A DNA stretch of 64,000 nucleotides from contig NZ_JACJST010000001.1 in the NCBI RefSeq assembly GCF_014698305.1, positions 434,001-498,000 of the forward strand, read 5' to 3'. Shown piece by piece: positions 14,704-24,598 of the stretch. This DNA is from Anabaena lutea FACHB-196 (lineage in GTDB: Bacteria > Cyanobacteriota > Cyanobacteriia > Cyanobacteriales > Nostocaceae). Below the pieces are notes generated by a model. That model was not told the DNA's origin. It worked only from the letters and a program-made list of their open reading frames with translations, and did not search any database. Within the stretch, counting starts at the first letter, position 1; each line of letters begins with the position of its first letter. The position numbers and the translations under genes were made by a program.

Positions 14704-16611
14704 GTGCAACGAGTGTTAGTTAGAAATTATTTGTTTATAATTACTTTGGCTTTAAGTTTTTTACCTTCTCGTGTTTTGGCTTTTTCTGATACTCAAAGCT
14801 ATTGGGGGAAAGATTGTATTCAACAATTAGGAGAAAGGAATTTACTTACTGGTTATCCTGATGGTAGTTTTCGTCCTAATGCAATTGTTACCCGCGCAGA
14901 AGCAGCGGTTTTAATGTTAAATGCTTTTCCTAATGCACCAATAAGACGGGATTCGGTTATATTTAACGATGTATCTCCTAGTTATTGGGGATATAAAGCA
15001 ATTAATACTGCTTATCAGAAAGGCTTTTTTTCTGGTTATCCAGGGAATATTTTTCAACCTAATCAAGCAATTCCTAGAGCGCAAATTATTGGGGTTGTTG
15101 CTGGGGGGAAAAATTATAATTCTGTATCTAATCCAAATCAGATATTACAACGTTATTTTGAAGATGCTAAGTTAATTCCTAGTTATGCTCAAAGTGCTAT
15201 AGCTGCGGGAACTATTAATAGTATTGTTGTTAATTATCCTGATGTTAAAAAGTTAAAACCTCAAGCAACTGCTACGAGAGGTGAAGTTGCTGCTTTAATG
15301 TGTCGAGCGTTAAATATTTATGCTGTCCCTCCTCAATATATTGCTGGTGTGGAAGTACAACCGCAAGAGGTACGCGCTTTACCAGGAAAATTAGATTCTA
15401 TTCCTACTTTTAATAGTAATAGTCCTGAACTTGTGGATACGGATGGAATTTTACTTTCTACTTTTTCTCCAGAAGGGAAAAAAAGCCAGGAAGCACATTT
15501 AAATTATCCTTTTCAAGGTAGATTTGATGTGTTTTCTCATCACATTGTTCGAGCAGAAACTACTTCTCAAAATCGTACTGTTTATCAGGGAATTATTGTT
15601 TATAATCCAGGTAATGAAGCGGTGACTTTGGAAGTTTTACAAGCTGCTAGTTACCTTTCACGGGAAGCACCGTTTATTAATCTGCCGGATATAGTGGATA
15701 ATGCCCAAGGTACGGTTTATGCTGGCCCTGGTAGTCGGACTATGAGTGATGTGCTGCGAGGGGTTAAGCAAGAGATATTTCCTGTAAAAGTGGTGATAAA
15801 GCCGGGTGAAAGTCAAATATTAGCTAGTTTACCTATTTCTGTGCAAGCACCTTCTTCTAATGGTCGCACGGTGATGATGCGGTTGAGTAGCAATAAACCG
15901 ATTTTTATGGCAAACTTAGCAAAGAGGAGCGATCGCTCTCCCAGTCTAGCAGAATGGTTACAGCTATTAGATACTGGCAGTTTAGCAGGAAAGCGTGACC
16001 CCATTCCCACTCCTTTAGACCCTCCCAGAGAACCAACGGTATTTAGTCGCGTTGCTGGTGTTTCCCAAGGGACAAAATGGGAAGCAAATATTACAGATAA
16101 TGCAAATGTCGCTAATTTAACTTTACCTCAACCGGGAAAGGCTTTTTCTTATCCTTTAGGAACAGTTCATTTAATTACACTCAGCACAGGACAAATACAG
16201 AGTGCGGAAATGTTAAGACGCTATGGTGATACGGCTTATTTTGCCCATAGCAACTACGGTGTAGAATATAATCTGACCTTACCTTTATATAATTCTAGCA
16301 GTCAATCTCGAACTGTATCTGTATCAATCCAAACACCTGTTAAGGATGAAGGTGGTACTGATAGATTGTTGTTTTTGAAGCCACAAGTGGAACAAATATT
16401 TTTCCGGGGTACTGTGCGGGTGCGTTATACGGATGATAATGGTGGGGAAAAAACGCGCTATCTGCATTTGGTACAGCGACGGGGACAACCTGGGGAAGTT
16501 TTGGTAAGGTTGCGGTTAGCGGGGGGTGAAAAAAGACAAGTTCAGGTTGATTTTTTGTATCCTCCTGATTCTACTCCTCCGCAGGTTTTGACTGTGAAAA
16601 CTGAGGGGTAA
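14704..16611 (+). CDS. SLH-domain, DUF3370-containing surface protein
   Basis: This 635-residue protein from GTG at 14704 has a signal peptide (LFIITLALSFLPSRVLAFS) and three S-layer homology repeats, near 28-75 (TRAEAAVLML), 85-135 (PRAQIIGVVAG) and 150-200 (TRGEVAALMC). A long C-terminal domain follows that fits DUF3370. It should be exported and bound to the cell wall or outer membrane region. It has no evident relation to the Dnd genes around it; it is either an insertion into the island or marks a boundary between two modules. Small CACGCAGAGACGCAGAGG-type repeats flank it at 14604-14630 and 16620-16650. Confidence 0.85.
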   Translation: MQRVLVRNYLFIITLALSFLPSRVLAFSDTQSYWGKDCIQQLGERNLLTGYPDGSFRPNAIVTRAEAAVLMLNAFPNAPIRRDSVIFNDVSPSYWGYKAINTAYQKGFFSGYPGNIFQPNQAIPRAQIIGVVAGGKNYNSVSNPNQILQRYFEDAKLIPSYAQSAIAAGTINSIVVNYPDVKKLKPQATATRGEVAALMCRALNIYAVPPQYIAGVEVQPQEVRALPGKLDSIPTFNSNSPELVDTDGILLSTFSPEGKKSQEAHLNYPFQGRFDVFSHHIVRAETTSQNRTVYQGIIVYNPGNEAVTLEVLQAASYLSREAPFINLPDIVDNAQGTVYAGPGSRTMSDVLRGVKQEIFPVKVVIKPGESQILASLPISVQAPSSNGRTVMMRLSSNKPIFMANLAKRSDRSPSLAEWLQLLDTGSLAGKRDPIPTPLDPPREPTVFSRVAGVSQGTKWEANITDNANVANLTLPQPGKAFSYPLGTVHLITLSTGQIQSAEMLRRYGDTAYFAHSNYGVEYNLTLPLYNSSSQSRTVSVSIQTPVKDEGGTDRLLFLKPQVEQIFFRGTVRVRYTDDNGGEKTRYLHLVQRRGQPGEVLVRLRLAGGEKRQVQVDFLYPPDSTPPQVLTVKTEG

Positions 16612-16714
16612 TTTTGTCTCACGCAGAGACGCAGAGGCGCAGAGAGGAGTGCAAGAGTGTAGTATTAGTAAATGAGGTTTGTTTTGATATGTTAAGGGTG
16701 TAGATATTTATATT

Positions 16715-17188
16715 ATGCCGGAAACTGGTAGAATCAGGGTTGCTAAGGATAAAGCTGATTTGGTGAAAAGTTTAACTTCTGCTGATGGCGGAACTGGACC
16801 TTTTCAAACTTTCGCTGATGTGATTGTTTTTGCTGCTGCTTTGGGTGCTAAGTATAAAAAGCGTGTTCCTTTGGAGGAAATTTCTAAACGTGAACCAGCA
16901 CCGATTCGGTTAGAATATTTTGCCACAATGGGACATGATATATTAATTAAATTACTAGGAATTACAGAAACTCAGGATATTATAATTTTATCTCCTCATG
17001 AGGAAGAATACGAAAAACAACGCAATGAAATTTTTGAAGAATACGCTAATGGTGGACTAGAAATATTACAAAATGAGTTAAGAGGTGCAGTAGATTATTC
17101 TGAACGAATTTTACTATTTCTCAGTTATGAAAGAACAAATAATATAAAAGAAGACGAGGAATTTGATTTAAGTAAATTCCTCAGTTGA
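16715..17188 (+). CDS. DNA phosphorothioation-associated protein 4
   Basis: A 157-residue soluble protein beginning MPETGRIRVAKDKADLVKSL, which matches my memory of the dnd-associated family 4 (TIGR04062). Typical features are the FQTFADVIVFAAALGAKYKK segment and an acidic C-terminus. The family is found beside dnd genes and has no proven activity. It converges on the DGQHR gene pair with only 12 bp between stop codons. Confidence 0.8.
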   Translation: MPETGRIRVAKDKADLVKSLTSADGGTGPFQTFADVIVFAAALGAKYKKRVPLEEISKREPAPIRLEYFATMGHDILIKLLGITETQDIIILSPHEEEYEKQRNEIFEEYANGGLEILQNELRGAVDYSERILLFLSYERTNNIKEDEEFDLSKFLS

Positions 17189-17200
17189 GTTAGAGTATAT

Positions 17201-18451
17201 TTAATAGGAAGAGTTATCTGTCCATCCTAATTCATATTTAATCTTTTTAACTGCATCCGTTACTGCATTTGCACCTGTAGATAGTTTATAACGCTTATTC
17301 GGATTTTTAGGATTAGGATCTATTCTAATTAAAGTATTTTCCCAAATCTCATTATCTCTTGTCCAACCTATCTTTGCGAGTTGAGAAACTTTTGTTTCAT
17401 CAAAATAATTGCTGTCTTTATTGTAAGTTAAATGTAGTAATCTAGCCAGAACTTCCAGACCAACACTCACACCCAATAGACATTCATCCTTAAATTTCCT
17501 GATCTCAGCAACAGTTAAATCTTCTGCTTTTTTTACAGAAACATATCTAGTATTACTACATTCGTAGAAAAACTCATTGAGACAATTAGCCAGGGAATTA
17601 GATGATATAGCTACATCATAGTCGCTAAGTTCTGCTTCAGGATTATTAGTAAAAGCACAACTCACAGCCCTGGCTATATAGTTATTTGTGTAAATAAATC
17701 CCTTTGTGACACGGGGATTGTCATGAACTTTATCTGTCTTATTATGAAAGATGTGTACTTGTTCTACCAATTTTTTAGTAATACCAATACGACCTTCAGA
17801 TACACCAAATGACAATAGCAAAGCTTTATCTAGTTGTTTCGTTTGAGCCATATCTAGAAAATCTTTTTTACACTGATCAAGGTCTTCTTCTAAAACCAGC
17901 GTAATTGGAAAATCATCATCACTAATTAAGTCACTTGTATCACCTTCAATCAATTTTTGAATAGCACTCTTACGATGTTGACCATCTGTAATCTCTAACT
18001 TTACTCCACGAGGAATTACAACTAAACAAATACCTCTACCAAATTCGAGAATATTTATTTTTCCTAGAGCTACATTTGCTGTCAATGTTCCCAAAATCCA
18101 AGGTTTTCCTTTTTGTGCTTGCTCGATAATATAATTTTTGATCTCATCAGCATGGCCTGGTACTTCTGGGCGTTGTCTACCTGAATCAGGATCATTCTCA
18201 GTAGCAGGTTTTATAACTAAAAGCGCAGGAAAATCTCCAGGTGGTATATTAATTTGTAGCATTTTTCGCTTACCGTGACGAAAAATCAAACCTGGATAAC
18301 AGCGTTCACGATGGTATTTAGAAAAGAATGGCTCTATAAATGAGCTAAACTGAGCTTTCACTTCAGGAGTAATATCGTTGTTGTCGTCTTCGTTAAATAG
18401 AGTCATATAAATGCTGATACACTTAGCGATGTCAAAAAACATAGTAAACAA
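17201..18451 (-). CDS. DGQHR-domain protein, DndB-like
   Basis: A protein of up to 416 residues carrying the DGQHR motif (ITDGQHRKSAIQKL near 150), which defines the DndB/DGQHR family. DndB represses dnd transcription in studied systems; other DGQHR proteins are uncharacterised. The first 16 residues from 18451 (hydrophobic, MFTMFFDIAKCISIY) look unlike the family, so the ATG at 18403 (MTLFNEDD) may be the true start. It follows a second, larger DGQHR gene by 57 bp on the same strand, so the two likely form an operon read away from dndC. Confidence 0.82.
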   Translation of the reverse strand: MFTMFFDIAKCISIYMTLFNEDDNNDITPEVKAQFSSFIEPFFSKYHRERCYPGLIFRHGKRKMLQINIPPGDFPALLVIKPATENDPDSGRQRPEVPGHADEIKNYIIEQAQKGKPWILGTLTANVALGKINILEFGRGICLVVIPRGVKLEITDGQHRKSAIQKLIEGDTSDLISDDDFPITLVLEEDLDQCKKDFLDMAQTKQLDKALLLSFGVSEGRIGITKKLVEQVHIFHNKTDKVHDNPRVTKGFIYTNNYIARAVSCAFTNNPEAELSDYDVAISSNSLANCLNEFFYECSNTRYVSVKKAEDLTVAEIRKFKDECLLGVSVGLEVLARLLHLTYNKDSNYFDETKVSQLAKIGWTRDNEIWENTLIRIDPNPKNPNKRYKLSTGANAVTDAVKKIKYELGWTDNSSY

Positions 18452-18508
18452 CTTCAGTGGTTTTTAACATCCGTAAAAACTACAGGGTGATATTACTCAC
18501 TAATTTAT

Positions 18509-20110
18509 CTAACTCAGTATAACTGGAAGCCCTACATCCTGCGGCTTGACAAGCTTACCATCAAAACCTATAGTTTGTTCTTCAATAGTCCTAGCATTAG
18601 CTAAAGCCTTGCGTAAAGCAGTAACTTCCATTTTTTCAGTCATTCCTCCCAACATATAAATAAATAACTTCACAGCTAAATCTTTTCCTACTACCTGTAC
18701 CCGCTTTTTATTGGGGTCATAGAGAACCCCATACCATAAAGATTGAGGATATTCCATACCACTAAAACCCCCTTGACGGTCAAATTTCTCCAATTTCTTA
18801 AAAATATCCGTCAAAGCAAAACCTTTTTTAAATACCAAAGTTCCCAAAGCTTGCGCTAAAGCAACTTGAGAAACTGGACGAAATAACATATTTCCCTCAC
18901 CACCATCTTTTTCAAAATAGAAGCGACGCAAAACAGTTGTCTCTTCGTGTTCCAATACTTTATAGCTGGGAAGATTAGCTAAATTATCAAAAAGTAGTCT
19001 AAAATCTGCAATTCCTTCCTGAATTTCTTCATTTTCTGGACGCATGGGAATTAACCCTTTTTCCAAAGGTTTCCAGTGAGGGAACTTTTGCCCCAAATAC
19101 CTTTCCGACATATCTTGTAAAGCTTGCAGAGTCGTTAAAACTGTAGAATTAGCCGCTACTGTAGCACTATTCCAATTAACACGGGGATTTCGATTTGGTT
19201 TTTGTTCTAATAGTGGATGTGTCACCGCAATTTTTCGCGCTACAATAGCAAAACCATCATCTTCATTTAATTGTGCTAACTGACCTTTAGTTAAAGGTGC
19301 AGCCATTAAATTGACATGAACAAAAATTGATCTTACCCGTCGTTTAGCCTCCGTGTGAGTTTCCCCAGTATTCACCGCACAAATAAACTCAATTCCAATC
19401 TTTTCTTGACGTAAATTTTGTAAATAAGCAGGTTCAACTTGATATTTCTCAATCAAATCTGACAAAGTAATAAAACTATCATCAGCAGTTTTATCCTTTT
19501 TATAACGTTGGAGTTTACCAGATTTAATTAACTCCATTAAACCTTGTACACCCATTAATCTATGCTGACCATCTAAAGCATAAATTGTCACATTGTCTTC
19601 GGAAATATTCAGCAAACCGACTTTACCATCTTTATCTAAAGGTATAAAATCAGTAGTCGCTTTTTTAGCCCGTCCTTGACTATCCCACTCCGCTGCTTTG
19701 GGGTTATCTACCCAAGGTTGATTAATTACCACCAACACAGCCGGAAATTTATGATTTTTTCTCGCTGCTAAATACTGTACTAACGGTGCTTGACGCGACC
19801 AATCAACAGGGCGTTGTTGAATTTCATCAATACTATCAGCATCAATTTCAATATTCTCTGTCTCTGGGTTGTACTTTTTTTGCAGCAGGGGTAAACCAGA
19901 CGCAAAATGTACCCGTCCCGCGAACCATTCCAGTGTCACAGAACCTACATAAGCCTCAGTCCCACCCATTTCTGTCTTTTGGACAAGAATTTGGTCTTTT
20001 TTCTCTAAAAACCTCTCTAGCAATAAAGCTAGTACCTGTTTATCCTTATTTTCTCGTTCTAGATACTCGTTAGCGAGTTGACTATTTAGCTCGTTTGTAC
20101 TGTCAGTCAT
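18509..20110 (-). CDS. dndB: DndB-like transcriptional regulator (DGQHR domain)
   Basis: The 533-residue protein has the DGQHR signature (YALDGQHRLMGVQGLMEL near 178) and reads like cyanobacterial DndB. In Streptomyces and Salmonella, DndB is a negative regulator of the dnd operon. It is divergent from dndC, with 288 bp between the two start codons, an arrangement that would let it control both directions. The presence of a second DGQHR protein downstream suggests a heteromeric or divided role. The start at 20110 is supported by a hydrophilic N-terminus (MTDSTNELNSQLANEYLE). Confidence 0.82.
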   Translation of the reverse strand: MTDSTNELNSQLANEYLERENKDKQVLALLLERFLEKKDQILVQKTEMGGTEAYVGSVTLEWFAGRVHFASGLPLLQKKYNPETENIEIDADSIDEIQQRPVDWSRQAPLVQYLAARKNHKFPAVLVVINQPWVDNPKAAEWDSQGRAKKATTDFIPLDKDGKVGLLNISEDNVTIYALDGQHRLMGVQGLMELIKSGKLQRYKKDKTADDSFITLSDLIEKYQVEPAYLQNLRQEKIGIEFICAVNTGETHTEAKRRVRSIFVHVNLMAAPLTKGQLAQLNEDDGFAIVARKIAVTHPLLEQKPNRNPRVNWNSATVAANSTVLTTLQALQDMSERYLGQKFPHWKPLEKGLIPMRPENEEIQEGIADFRLLFDNLANLPSYKVLEHEETTVLRRFYFEKDGGEGNMLFRPVSQVALAQALGTLVFKKGFALTDIFKKLEKFDRQGGFSGMEYPQSLWYGVLYDPNKKRVQVVGKDLAVKLFIYMLGGMTEKMEVTALRKALANARTIEEQTIGFDGKLVKPQDVGLPVILS

Positions 20111-20286
20111 ATAATTTTTGAAAACTAGAGTATATAAAACAGCTTATCTTGTTTAAAACATTCGGTATGATGATTCATTTTTTAAAAAGTCTTAAAAAAT
20201 GTTATATTAGGAAGTTGATCACCTAACCAAAACCAACTGTAGGTCGTGGTTATACATAGTTATCTATTATACAAATATGATTATTG

Positions 20287-20306
20287 GAGTCCGCTTCTGC
20301 GGACTC
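20287..20306 (+). promoter_or_regulatory. Perfect 8-bp-stem hairpin in the dndB-dndC intergenic region
   Basis: GAGTCCGC at 20287-20294 and GCGGACTC at 20299-20306 form a perfect 8-bp stem with a TTCT loop, followed by TGTTTGTG. It lies 92 bp before dndC. It could be an attenuator or weak terminator, an operator for a dimeric regulator such as DndB, or the end of a small RNA transcribed from the 20200 region, where TTATATT may serve as a -10. The rest of this 288-bp region holds the divergent promoters and no gene. Confidence 0.45.
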
Positions 20307-20398
20307 TGTTTGTGTGCCAACAAATTTTGTTCTCAAAGGTGCTTGTAAATTAAATAGAGTAACAAATGAATTGATAAAAATATGCATCTCAGCAAGGA

Positions 20399-22024
20399 AT
20401 GAAAACCATGAATACAGCAAAACAGCCAGAAAATGAAAATCAGCAAAGCCATACTGTAGCAGATTTAATTGAAGATATTCAAGTTCTGACTACAGAAATT
20501 CAAGAATTGTATTGTTTAGATCAGATACCTTGGGTTGTAGGCTATTCGGGTGGAAAAGACAGCACTGCTACCTTACAGCTTGTGTGGAATGCGATCGCAC
20601 AACTCCCACCAGAAAAGCGAACGAAAAAAATATCTGTCATTACTACAGACACACTGGTAGAAAATCCTATTATTGCTGCTTGGGTACGTAATTCTCTAGA
20701 ACAAATGAAATCTGAGTCGCAAGCGCAAGGATTACCATTGGAACCCCATCTATTAAGACCAGATTTTAAAGAAACATTCTGGGTAGGTTTAATTGGTAAA
20801 GGTTATCCAGCCCCAAGAGGAAAATTTCGTTGGTGTACAGAACGTCTTAAAATTAATCCTTCTAATCGCTTTATTCGTGATGTTATTCGCAACAATGGAG
20901 AAGCAATTGTTGTATTGGGAACTCGCAAAGCTGAAAGCGTAAAACGTGCCAATAGAATGAAAAAATTAGAAACTCAGAGAGTGAGAGATCACCTCAGTCC
21001 TAACATGAATTTACCAAACTCTCTGGTTTATAGTCCTATTGAAGATTGGCAAAATGATGATGTATGGATTTATTTAATGCAATGGGAAAATCCTTGGAAA
21101 TACAGTAATAAGGAATTATTTGCTATTTATCGAGGTGCATCTGCTGATAATGAATGTCCTTTAGTTGTTGATACAACTACTCCTAGTTGTGGAAGTTCTC
21201 GTTTTGGTTGCTGGGTTTGTACCCTTGTTAGTCAAGATAAATCATTAACAGCAATGATTCAAAATGATGAAGAAAAAGAATGGATGCAACCATTATTAGA
21301 TTTTCGCAAAGAATTAGATTTAGAAGAAAATCGTGACCGGAGAGATTTTCGCCGTAGACGTGGAGGTATCCAACTATATGAGCGTAATTTAGACGGTGAA
21401 GTATCTATTGAACCTATTCCTGGTCCATATCTTAAAGAAGCGCGGGAAGATTGGTTAAGAAAGCTGCTAACAGTTGAAAAGCAAATTCGTCAAACAGCAC
21501 CAGAAAATATGCGCGACATCACCCTACTTACTATAGAAGAATTGAGTGAAATTCGCCGAATATGGTTAGAAGAAAGACACGAATTTGATGATAGCTTACC
21601 CCGCATATATCAAGAGGTTACGGGAGAAGTATTTAAAGATCCGCGTCCTGGTGCTGACCAAAGCATCCTGGGAAGTGATGAATGGGGAGTATTAGAAGAA
21701 ATCTGTGACGGTGACGGAATGCACTTAGAATTAATGGCAAGACTATTAGATACAGAACGCCAATTTAAGAAAAAAATGCGCCGTGTGGGTATCTACGAAA
21801 GCCTAGAAAAATGCTTTGATACAAGTTCCCGTTCTCCAGAAAAAGCTATTGAAAATGCTCATTTAAAACGGGATTTACGACAAGCAGCTTTAGATGGTGA
21901 TGTTGCCACAATTCGGGAAAAATTCAAGCAATTAAGTTTAGGAGATGCCCCGGAAAAAGAAGAGAGTAAACCACAAACTTGGGCTAACTTCAAATATGCA
22001 CAAAAGGATAATAATGGGGAATAA
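20399..22024 (+). CDS. dndC: DNA phosphorothioation sulfurtransferase DndC
   Basis: DndC is an ATP pyrophosphatase-type enzyme with an Fe-S cluster that activates the DNA backbone or sulfur for phosphorothioate formation. The 541-residue protein has the PP-loop YSGGKDST near 49-56, FRWCTERLKINP near 159-170, and a Cys cluster around 258-275 (NECPL ... PSCGSSRFGCWVCT) fitting a [4Fe-4S] site. The first three codons are ATG AAA ACC ATG, so a start three codons later is equally possible. It leads the dndC-dndD-dndE direction and is divergent from dndB. The sulfur donor dndA is not in the window; a housekeeping cysteine desulfurase may replace it. Confidence 0.96.
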   Translation: MKTMNTAKQPENENQQSHTVADLIEDIQVLTTEIQELYCLDQIPWVVGYSGGKDSTATLQLVWNAIAQLPPEKRTKKISVITTDTLVENPIIAAWVRNSLEQMKSESQAQGLPLEPHLLRPDFKETFWVGLIGKGYPAPRGKFRWCTERLKINPSNRFIRDVIRNNGEAIVVLGTRKAESVKRANRMKKLETQRVRDHLSPNMNLPNSLVYSPIEDWQNDDVWIYLMQWENPWKYSNKELFAIYRGASADNECPLVVDTTTPSCGSSRFGCWVCTLVSQDKSLTAMIQNDEEKEWMQPLLDFRKELDLEENRDRRDFRRRRGGIQLYERNLDGEVSIEPIPGPYLKEAREDWLRKLLTVEKQIRQTAPENMRDITLLTIEELSEIRRIWLEERHEFDDSLPRIYQEVTGEVFKDPRPGADQSILGSDEWGVLEEICDGDGMHLELMARLLDTERQFKKKMRRVGIYESLEKCFDTSSRSPEKAIENAHLKRDLRQAALDGDVATIREKFKQLSLGDAPEKEESKPQTWANFKYAQKDNNGE

Positions 22025-22174
22025 CGGGTGATTAGAATAAGGGGCGGTTCTGGCTGGGAATGCCAATCTTGAGGTTCTACCTCACTCAACTAATTATAAC
22101 AGAGGCAGAGCCTCTTGAAAGCATTCCCTGTCAGAGTCAGGGAACGAGATTAATCTAAAATCCAAAATCGCATA

Positions 22175-24163
22175 ATGATATTCCTTGAATTAGTATTACA
22201 AAACTTCGGTCCATACTCCGGTAAGCAAGTCATCAACCTCAACCCCCAAATTGATGAGGATAATGTACGCCCAATTATCCTTTTCGGAGGCATGAATGGT
22301 GGCGGAAAAACCACCCTCATGGATGCCATTCGTCTGGCATTATATGGACAACGCGCTCAATGTTCAACCAGGGGAAATATCAGTTATAGTGATTTTTTAA
22401 CCCAATGTGTTAATAGTAAAAGTACCCCTACAGAAAAAACCAGAATTGAATTAGTTTTTGAACATATCGAAGAAGATAAACCTGTCAGATATCGTATTGT
22501 GCGGACTTGGGAAAAAAATCCTAAAGACGGTAAAGATCATTTAGGCATTTTAGGTGATGATGAAACTTGGCCAATTGATTCATTAGCTAATATCTGGGAT
22601 GAATATATAGAAAATATTTTACCTTTAGGGATTTCTAATTTATTCCTCTTTGACGGTGAACAAGTTAAAGAACTTGCTGAACAAGAAATACCTCCGCCCA
22701 TAGTTGTTGATGCTATTAACGGACTGTTGGGTTTAGAATTAGCAGATAAATTAGCAATTGATTTAGAGATTTTAGTAAATCGCAAAAAACGAGAATTTGC
22801 CGATACCAAAGATTTAGCTAAGTTAGAAGAAATTGAAACCCGACTCCATGAAAAACAGGCAGAATACGAAAACAATCAGATAAAATTAGCAAATCTAAAT
22901 ATTGAAGTTACAGAATTAGAAAAAATTCATGAAGAAGCTTTAGATAAATTTGTGAATGAAGGTGGTAAAATTGCCGCTGAACGTAGCCAATTAGAACAAC
23001 AAAGGGCAGAGAAAATCAAAGTTGCAAATAACGTTCGTGAATCCTTATGTGAACTAGCATCTGATGTTTTACCTTTAGCCTTAATTAGTCCTTTATTATC
23101 ACAAGTCCAACGACAGGGAGAAAAAGAACTGAAAAATCAACAAATCCAATTAGCTAAAGATGTATTAATTGCCAGAGATGAAAGATTAATTAATTGGTTG
23201 CAACAATTAAATCTAGAATCTAATAAAGTTACTAACATTCAATGTTTTTTAGCTGAAGATATCAATAATTTATATACAAATAATGTCTCAACAGAAAACA
23301 CTTGGTTAAATGGAGATGAAGAAAGTTTAAGTTTACTTGACAATATAACTTATCGTTTGCAAGCTGCCGAAAGTACAGCCCAAAAGCAGTTAGATGAATT
23401 AAATAATTATGAAGAACAAATACTCACTTTAGAAAGACAAGTACAAACTGCGGCTGCACCAGAAGAATATACAAAATTGCAAAAAGCGGTAAAAGAGGCA
23501 CAAAACGAATTTAATAAAATTCAATCTCAGTCACAAACAATGACTCAGAAAGTGATAGAATTAGATACAGAAATAAAAAAATTGAGGCAAGAATTAAATG
23601 AATACACTGTAGAAAATATTAAATTTCAAAATAGTGAACACATTATTGATTCGGCTGCAAGAGTTCAACAAACATTAAAAGTGTTTCGAGAAAGATTGAC
23701 TCTGAGAAAACTGAATAAATTAGAAGAAGAAGTAAAAAACTGTTTTCTATATTTATTACATAAATCTGATTTAGTACATCGCATTGCTATTGATAGTAAA
23801 ACATTTGGATTATCTTTATATGATTTAAATGGTAAACCAGTTCCCAAACATCGACTTTCCGCTGGTGAAAAACAATTATTAGCGATCGCATTTTTGTGGG
23901 GATTAGCCAAAGTATCAGGAAGACGTTTACCAGTAGCTATTGATACACCGCTAGGAAGACTCGACTCCTCCCACCGTAACAACCTCGTAGAAAGATACTT
24001 TCCCTCAGCCAGTCATCAAGTCATCCTCCTTTCCACCGACACCGAAATCGGCAAAAAAGAATATCAAAACCTGCAAGAAACCGAAGCCATAGCCCGCGAA
24101 TACCTACTTCAATACAACTCTGGTAAAAGAGAAACAACAATTAAACCTGGTTATTTTTGGTAA
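22175..24163 (+). CDS. dndD: DNA sulfur modification ATPase DndD
   Basis: The 662-residue SMC-like ATPase fits canonical DndD, thought to nick or open DNA for sulfur insertion. Walker A GGMNGGGKTTL is near 38-48, followed by AIRLALYGQRA. FLFDGEQVKELAEQ is near 160, and coiled coils span about 200-330 and 395-510. The signature RLSAGEKQLLAIAFLWG is near 560 and Walker B VAIDTPLGRLDSSHR near 588. It follows dndC by 150 bp, a gap that carries no gene. After its stop come six heptamer repeats of the ATTGGTG type (24162-24200). Confidence 0.96.
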   Translation: MIFLELVLQNFGPYSGKQVINLNPQIDEDNVRPIILFGGMNGGGKTTLMDAIRLALYGQRAQCSTRGNISYSDFLTQCVNSKSTPTEKTRIELVFEHIEEDKPVRYRIVRTWEKNPKDGKDHLGILGDDETWPIDSLANIWDEYIENILPLGISNLFLFDGEQVKELAEQEIPPPIVVDAINGLLGLELADKLAIDLEILVNRKKREFADTKDLAKLEEIETRLHEKQAEYENNQIKLANLNIEVTELEKIHEEALDKFVNEGGKIAAERSQLEQQRAEKIKVANNVRESLCELASDVLPLALISPLLSQVQRQGEKELKNQQIQLAKDVLIARDERLINWLQQLNLESNKVTNIQCFLAEDINNLYTNNVSTENTWLNGDEESLSLLDNITYRLQAAESTAQKQLDELNNYEEQILTLERQVQTAAAPEEYTKLQKAVKEAQNEFNKIQSQSQTMTQKVIELDTEIKKLRQELNEYTVENIKFQNSEHIIDSAARVQQTLKVFRERLTLRKLNKLEEEVKNCFLYLLHKSDLVHRIAIDSKTFGLSLYDLNGKPVPKHRLSAGEKQLLAIAFLWGLAKVSGRRLPVAIDTPLGRLDSSHRNNLVERYFPSASHQVILLSTDTEIGKKEYQNLQETEAIAREYLLQYNSGKRETTIKPGYFW

Positions 24164-24202
24164 TTGGTGATTGGTGATTGGTGATTGGTGATTGGTGATT
24201 GG
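24162..24202 (+). repeat. Heptamer STRR array (ATTGGTG), left of the four-helix-bundle gene
   Basis: About six tandem ATTGGTG units directly follow the dndD stop codon. The same repeat occurs in inverted orientation at 24600-24645 (CACCAAT units), so the small gene between the two arrays is bracketed by inverted repeats. Confidence 0.8.
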
Positions 24203-24216
24203 GTGAAATAAAATAT

Positions 24217-24591
24217 ATGGGAAGACCGGATTTTGAAGAGTTACAAGTTTATAAGTTATCAGAAAAATTAGCAAATGAAATTTGGAAAGTAGTTATGGGA
24301 TGGGATAATTTTGCTAAAGATACTATTGGTAAGCAGATTGTTCGTTCAGCAGATAGCATTGGAGCAAATATACCAGAAGGTAGAGGACGTTACAACATTC
24401 AAGACAATAAGCGTTTTATTAAAATAGCTAGAGATTCTCTAAATGAAACAATTCATTGGATGCGGCTTTCTTATGTTCGTAAATTATTAACAGTTGAACA
24501 AGTAAATATTCTAAAACCGTTAATAGATGAACTTTCTCCCAAGCTAAATGCTTACTTAAACTCATTGGGAAATGGAAATAGTAATAAATAG
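24217..24591 (+). CDS. Four-helix-bundle (S23-type) protein
   Basis: A 124-residue all-helical protein starting MGRPDFEELQVYKLSEKLA, with the family pattern GKQIVRSADSIGANIPEGRGR and later ARDSLNETIHWMRLS. This is the S23 or Avd-like four-helix-bundle family, which binds nucleic acid and occurs in 23S rRNA intervening sequences and diversity-generating retroelements; stand-alone copies are common in cyanobacteria and have no known role. ATG at 24217 is preferred over a TTG at 24199 that lies in the repeat. The gene splits dndD from dndE and lies between inverted heptamer arrays, which suggests that it was inserted. No reverse transcriptase is nearby. Confidence 0.88.
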   Translation: MGRPDFEELQVYKLSEKLANEIWKVVMGWDNFAKDTIGKQIVRSADSIGANIPEGRGRYNIQDNKRFIKIARDSLNETIHWMRLSYVRKLLTVEQVNILKPLIDELSPKLNAYLNSLGNGNSNK

Positions 24592-24598
24592 TTTTCCT

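Noticed and set aside
20399-22024. PAPS reductase of sulfate assimilation
   Set aside because: The PP-loop is shared, but the length, Cys cluster and neighbours dndD, dndE and dndB-like genes identify DndC.
24217-24591. Diversity-generating retroelement around the four-helix-bundle gene
   Set aside because: Avd-like proteins occur in such elements, but no reverse transcriptase or template/variable repeat pair is near.
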